From Cyclobacteriaceae bacterium (GTDB lineage Bacteria > Bacteroidota > Bacteroidia > Cytophagales > Cyclobacteriaceae), in assembly GCA_009885605.1 (NCBI GenBank), contig VFKK01000007.1, positions 1 through 6,436 of the forward strand: DNA of 6,436 bases. The letters run 5' to 3'. A program made the translations under genes and the position numbers. Shown in pieces: positions 6,239 to 6,436 of the stretch. Positions within the stretch are counted from its first letter, which is position 1; each line of letters begins with the position of its first letter. Below the pieces are notes generated by a model, which was given only the letters and a program-made list of their open reading frames with translations, had not been told where the DNA came from and did no database searches.

Positions 6239-6436
6239 ATGACAGGAATAACAAGAAGATCATGGCTAAAAAAAGCCTCTTTAAGCAGCGGTCTGGCGAT
6301 GTTGGGAAGTGCAGGATTCGTTCCTTCATTAACTGCCGAGGAAATCAGAAAATATAATCCGAGACCTTTTGACGGTATAGTTCGCCTCGGTTCCAATGAA
6401 AATCCCTATGGACCTTCTGAATCTATGCGAAAAGCA
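6239..6436 (+). CDS. Twin-arginine-exported aminotransferase-fold PLP protein, HisC-like (3' truncated by window)
   Basis: The frame is open from ATG 6239 to the window end, giving 66 residues. The N-terminus is a Tat signal: T-R6-R7-S-W-L-K-K, then a weakly hydrophobic core (about 14-29, SLSSGLAMLGSAGFVP), and 'SLTA' at 30-33 as a plausible cleavage site. Residues 48-60 read 'VRLGSNENPYGPS', the characteristic start of histidinol-phosphate aminotransferase-like class I/II aminotransferases, where the N-E-N-P-Y-G segment helps form the substrate pocket. The PLP-binding lysine would lie beyond the window. A cytosolic biosynthetic HisC would not have a Tat leader, so this is more likely a periplasmic relative. 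PLP enzymes can be Tat-exported already folded with cofactor, as known for PvdN in Pseudomonas. A GGAG site precedes the start. The family call rests on one short motif, and the reaction is unknown. Confidence 0.8.
   Translation, partial: MTGITRRSWLKKASLSSGLAMLGSAGFVPSLTAEEIRKYNPRPFDGIVRLGSNENPYGPSESMRKA

Noticed and set aside
1..6436. Defence system, prophage, insertion sequence or CRISPR
   Set aside because: No nuclease, transposase, integrase, direct-repeat array or terminal inverted repeats were seen; all genes are metabolic, transport or secreted types.

Overview
The window reads as chromosomal DNA from a Bacteroidota bacterium, most likely an environmental Cytophagales/Cyclobacteriaceae-like organism. 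This is inferred from protein style, from mostly absent Shine-Dalgarno sequences inside the operon, from AT-rich intergenic DNA, and from a candidate promoter of the Bacteroidota TTG / TAnnTTTG type. No rRNA, tRNA, CRISPR array, insertion sequence or phage gene is visible.

Bases 1-5232 hold five tightly packed plus-strand genes. They are the 3' end of a flavin-containing monooxygenase, a membrane-anchored serine hydrolase of the beta-lactamase/penicillin-binding-protein fold, a YfcC/DcuC-family carrier, a YghZ/Gpr-type aldo/keto reductase, and a major facilitator superfamily transporter. Gaps are 11, 11 and 18 bases, and the last pair overlaps by one base (TAATG), so they probably form one transcript that begins upstream of the window. 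Two redox enzymes, an outward-facing hydrolase and two carriers suggest uptake and processing or detoxification of a small organic compound; the substrate cannot be read from the sequence.

A convergent minus-strand gene (5246-6037) encodes a secreted 263-residue protein that I do not recognise as a named family. It appears to be an internal duplication of an alpha/beta domain resembling dimeric alpha-beta barrel (NIPSNAP/EthD-like) folds. Its intrinsic terminator lies inside the last codons of the transporter gene.

A 201-base AT-rich intergenic region (6038-6238) separates this gene from a divergent plus-strand gene starting at 6239 and running off the window. That gene has a twin-arginine export signal followed by the N-terminal start of a histidinol-phosphate-aminotransferase-like PLP enzyme, which makes it a probable exported aminotransferase-fold protein.

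Overall the region looks like ordinary accessory metabolism. I found no clear evidence of a new defence or mobile system. The points most worth checking are the exported aminotransferase, the duplicated secreted protein, and the unassigned five-gene operon.
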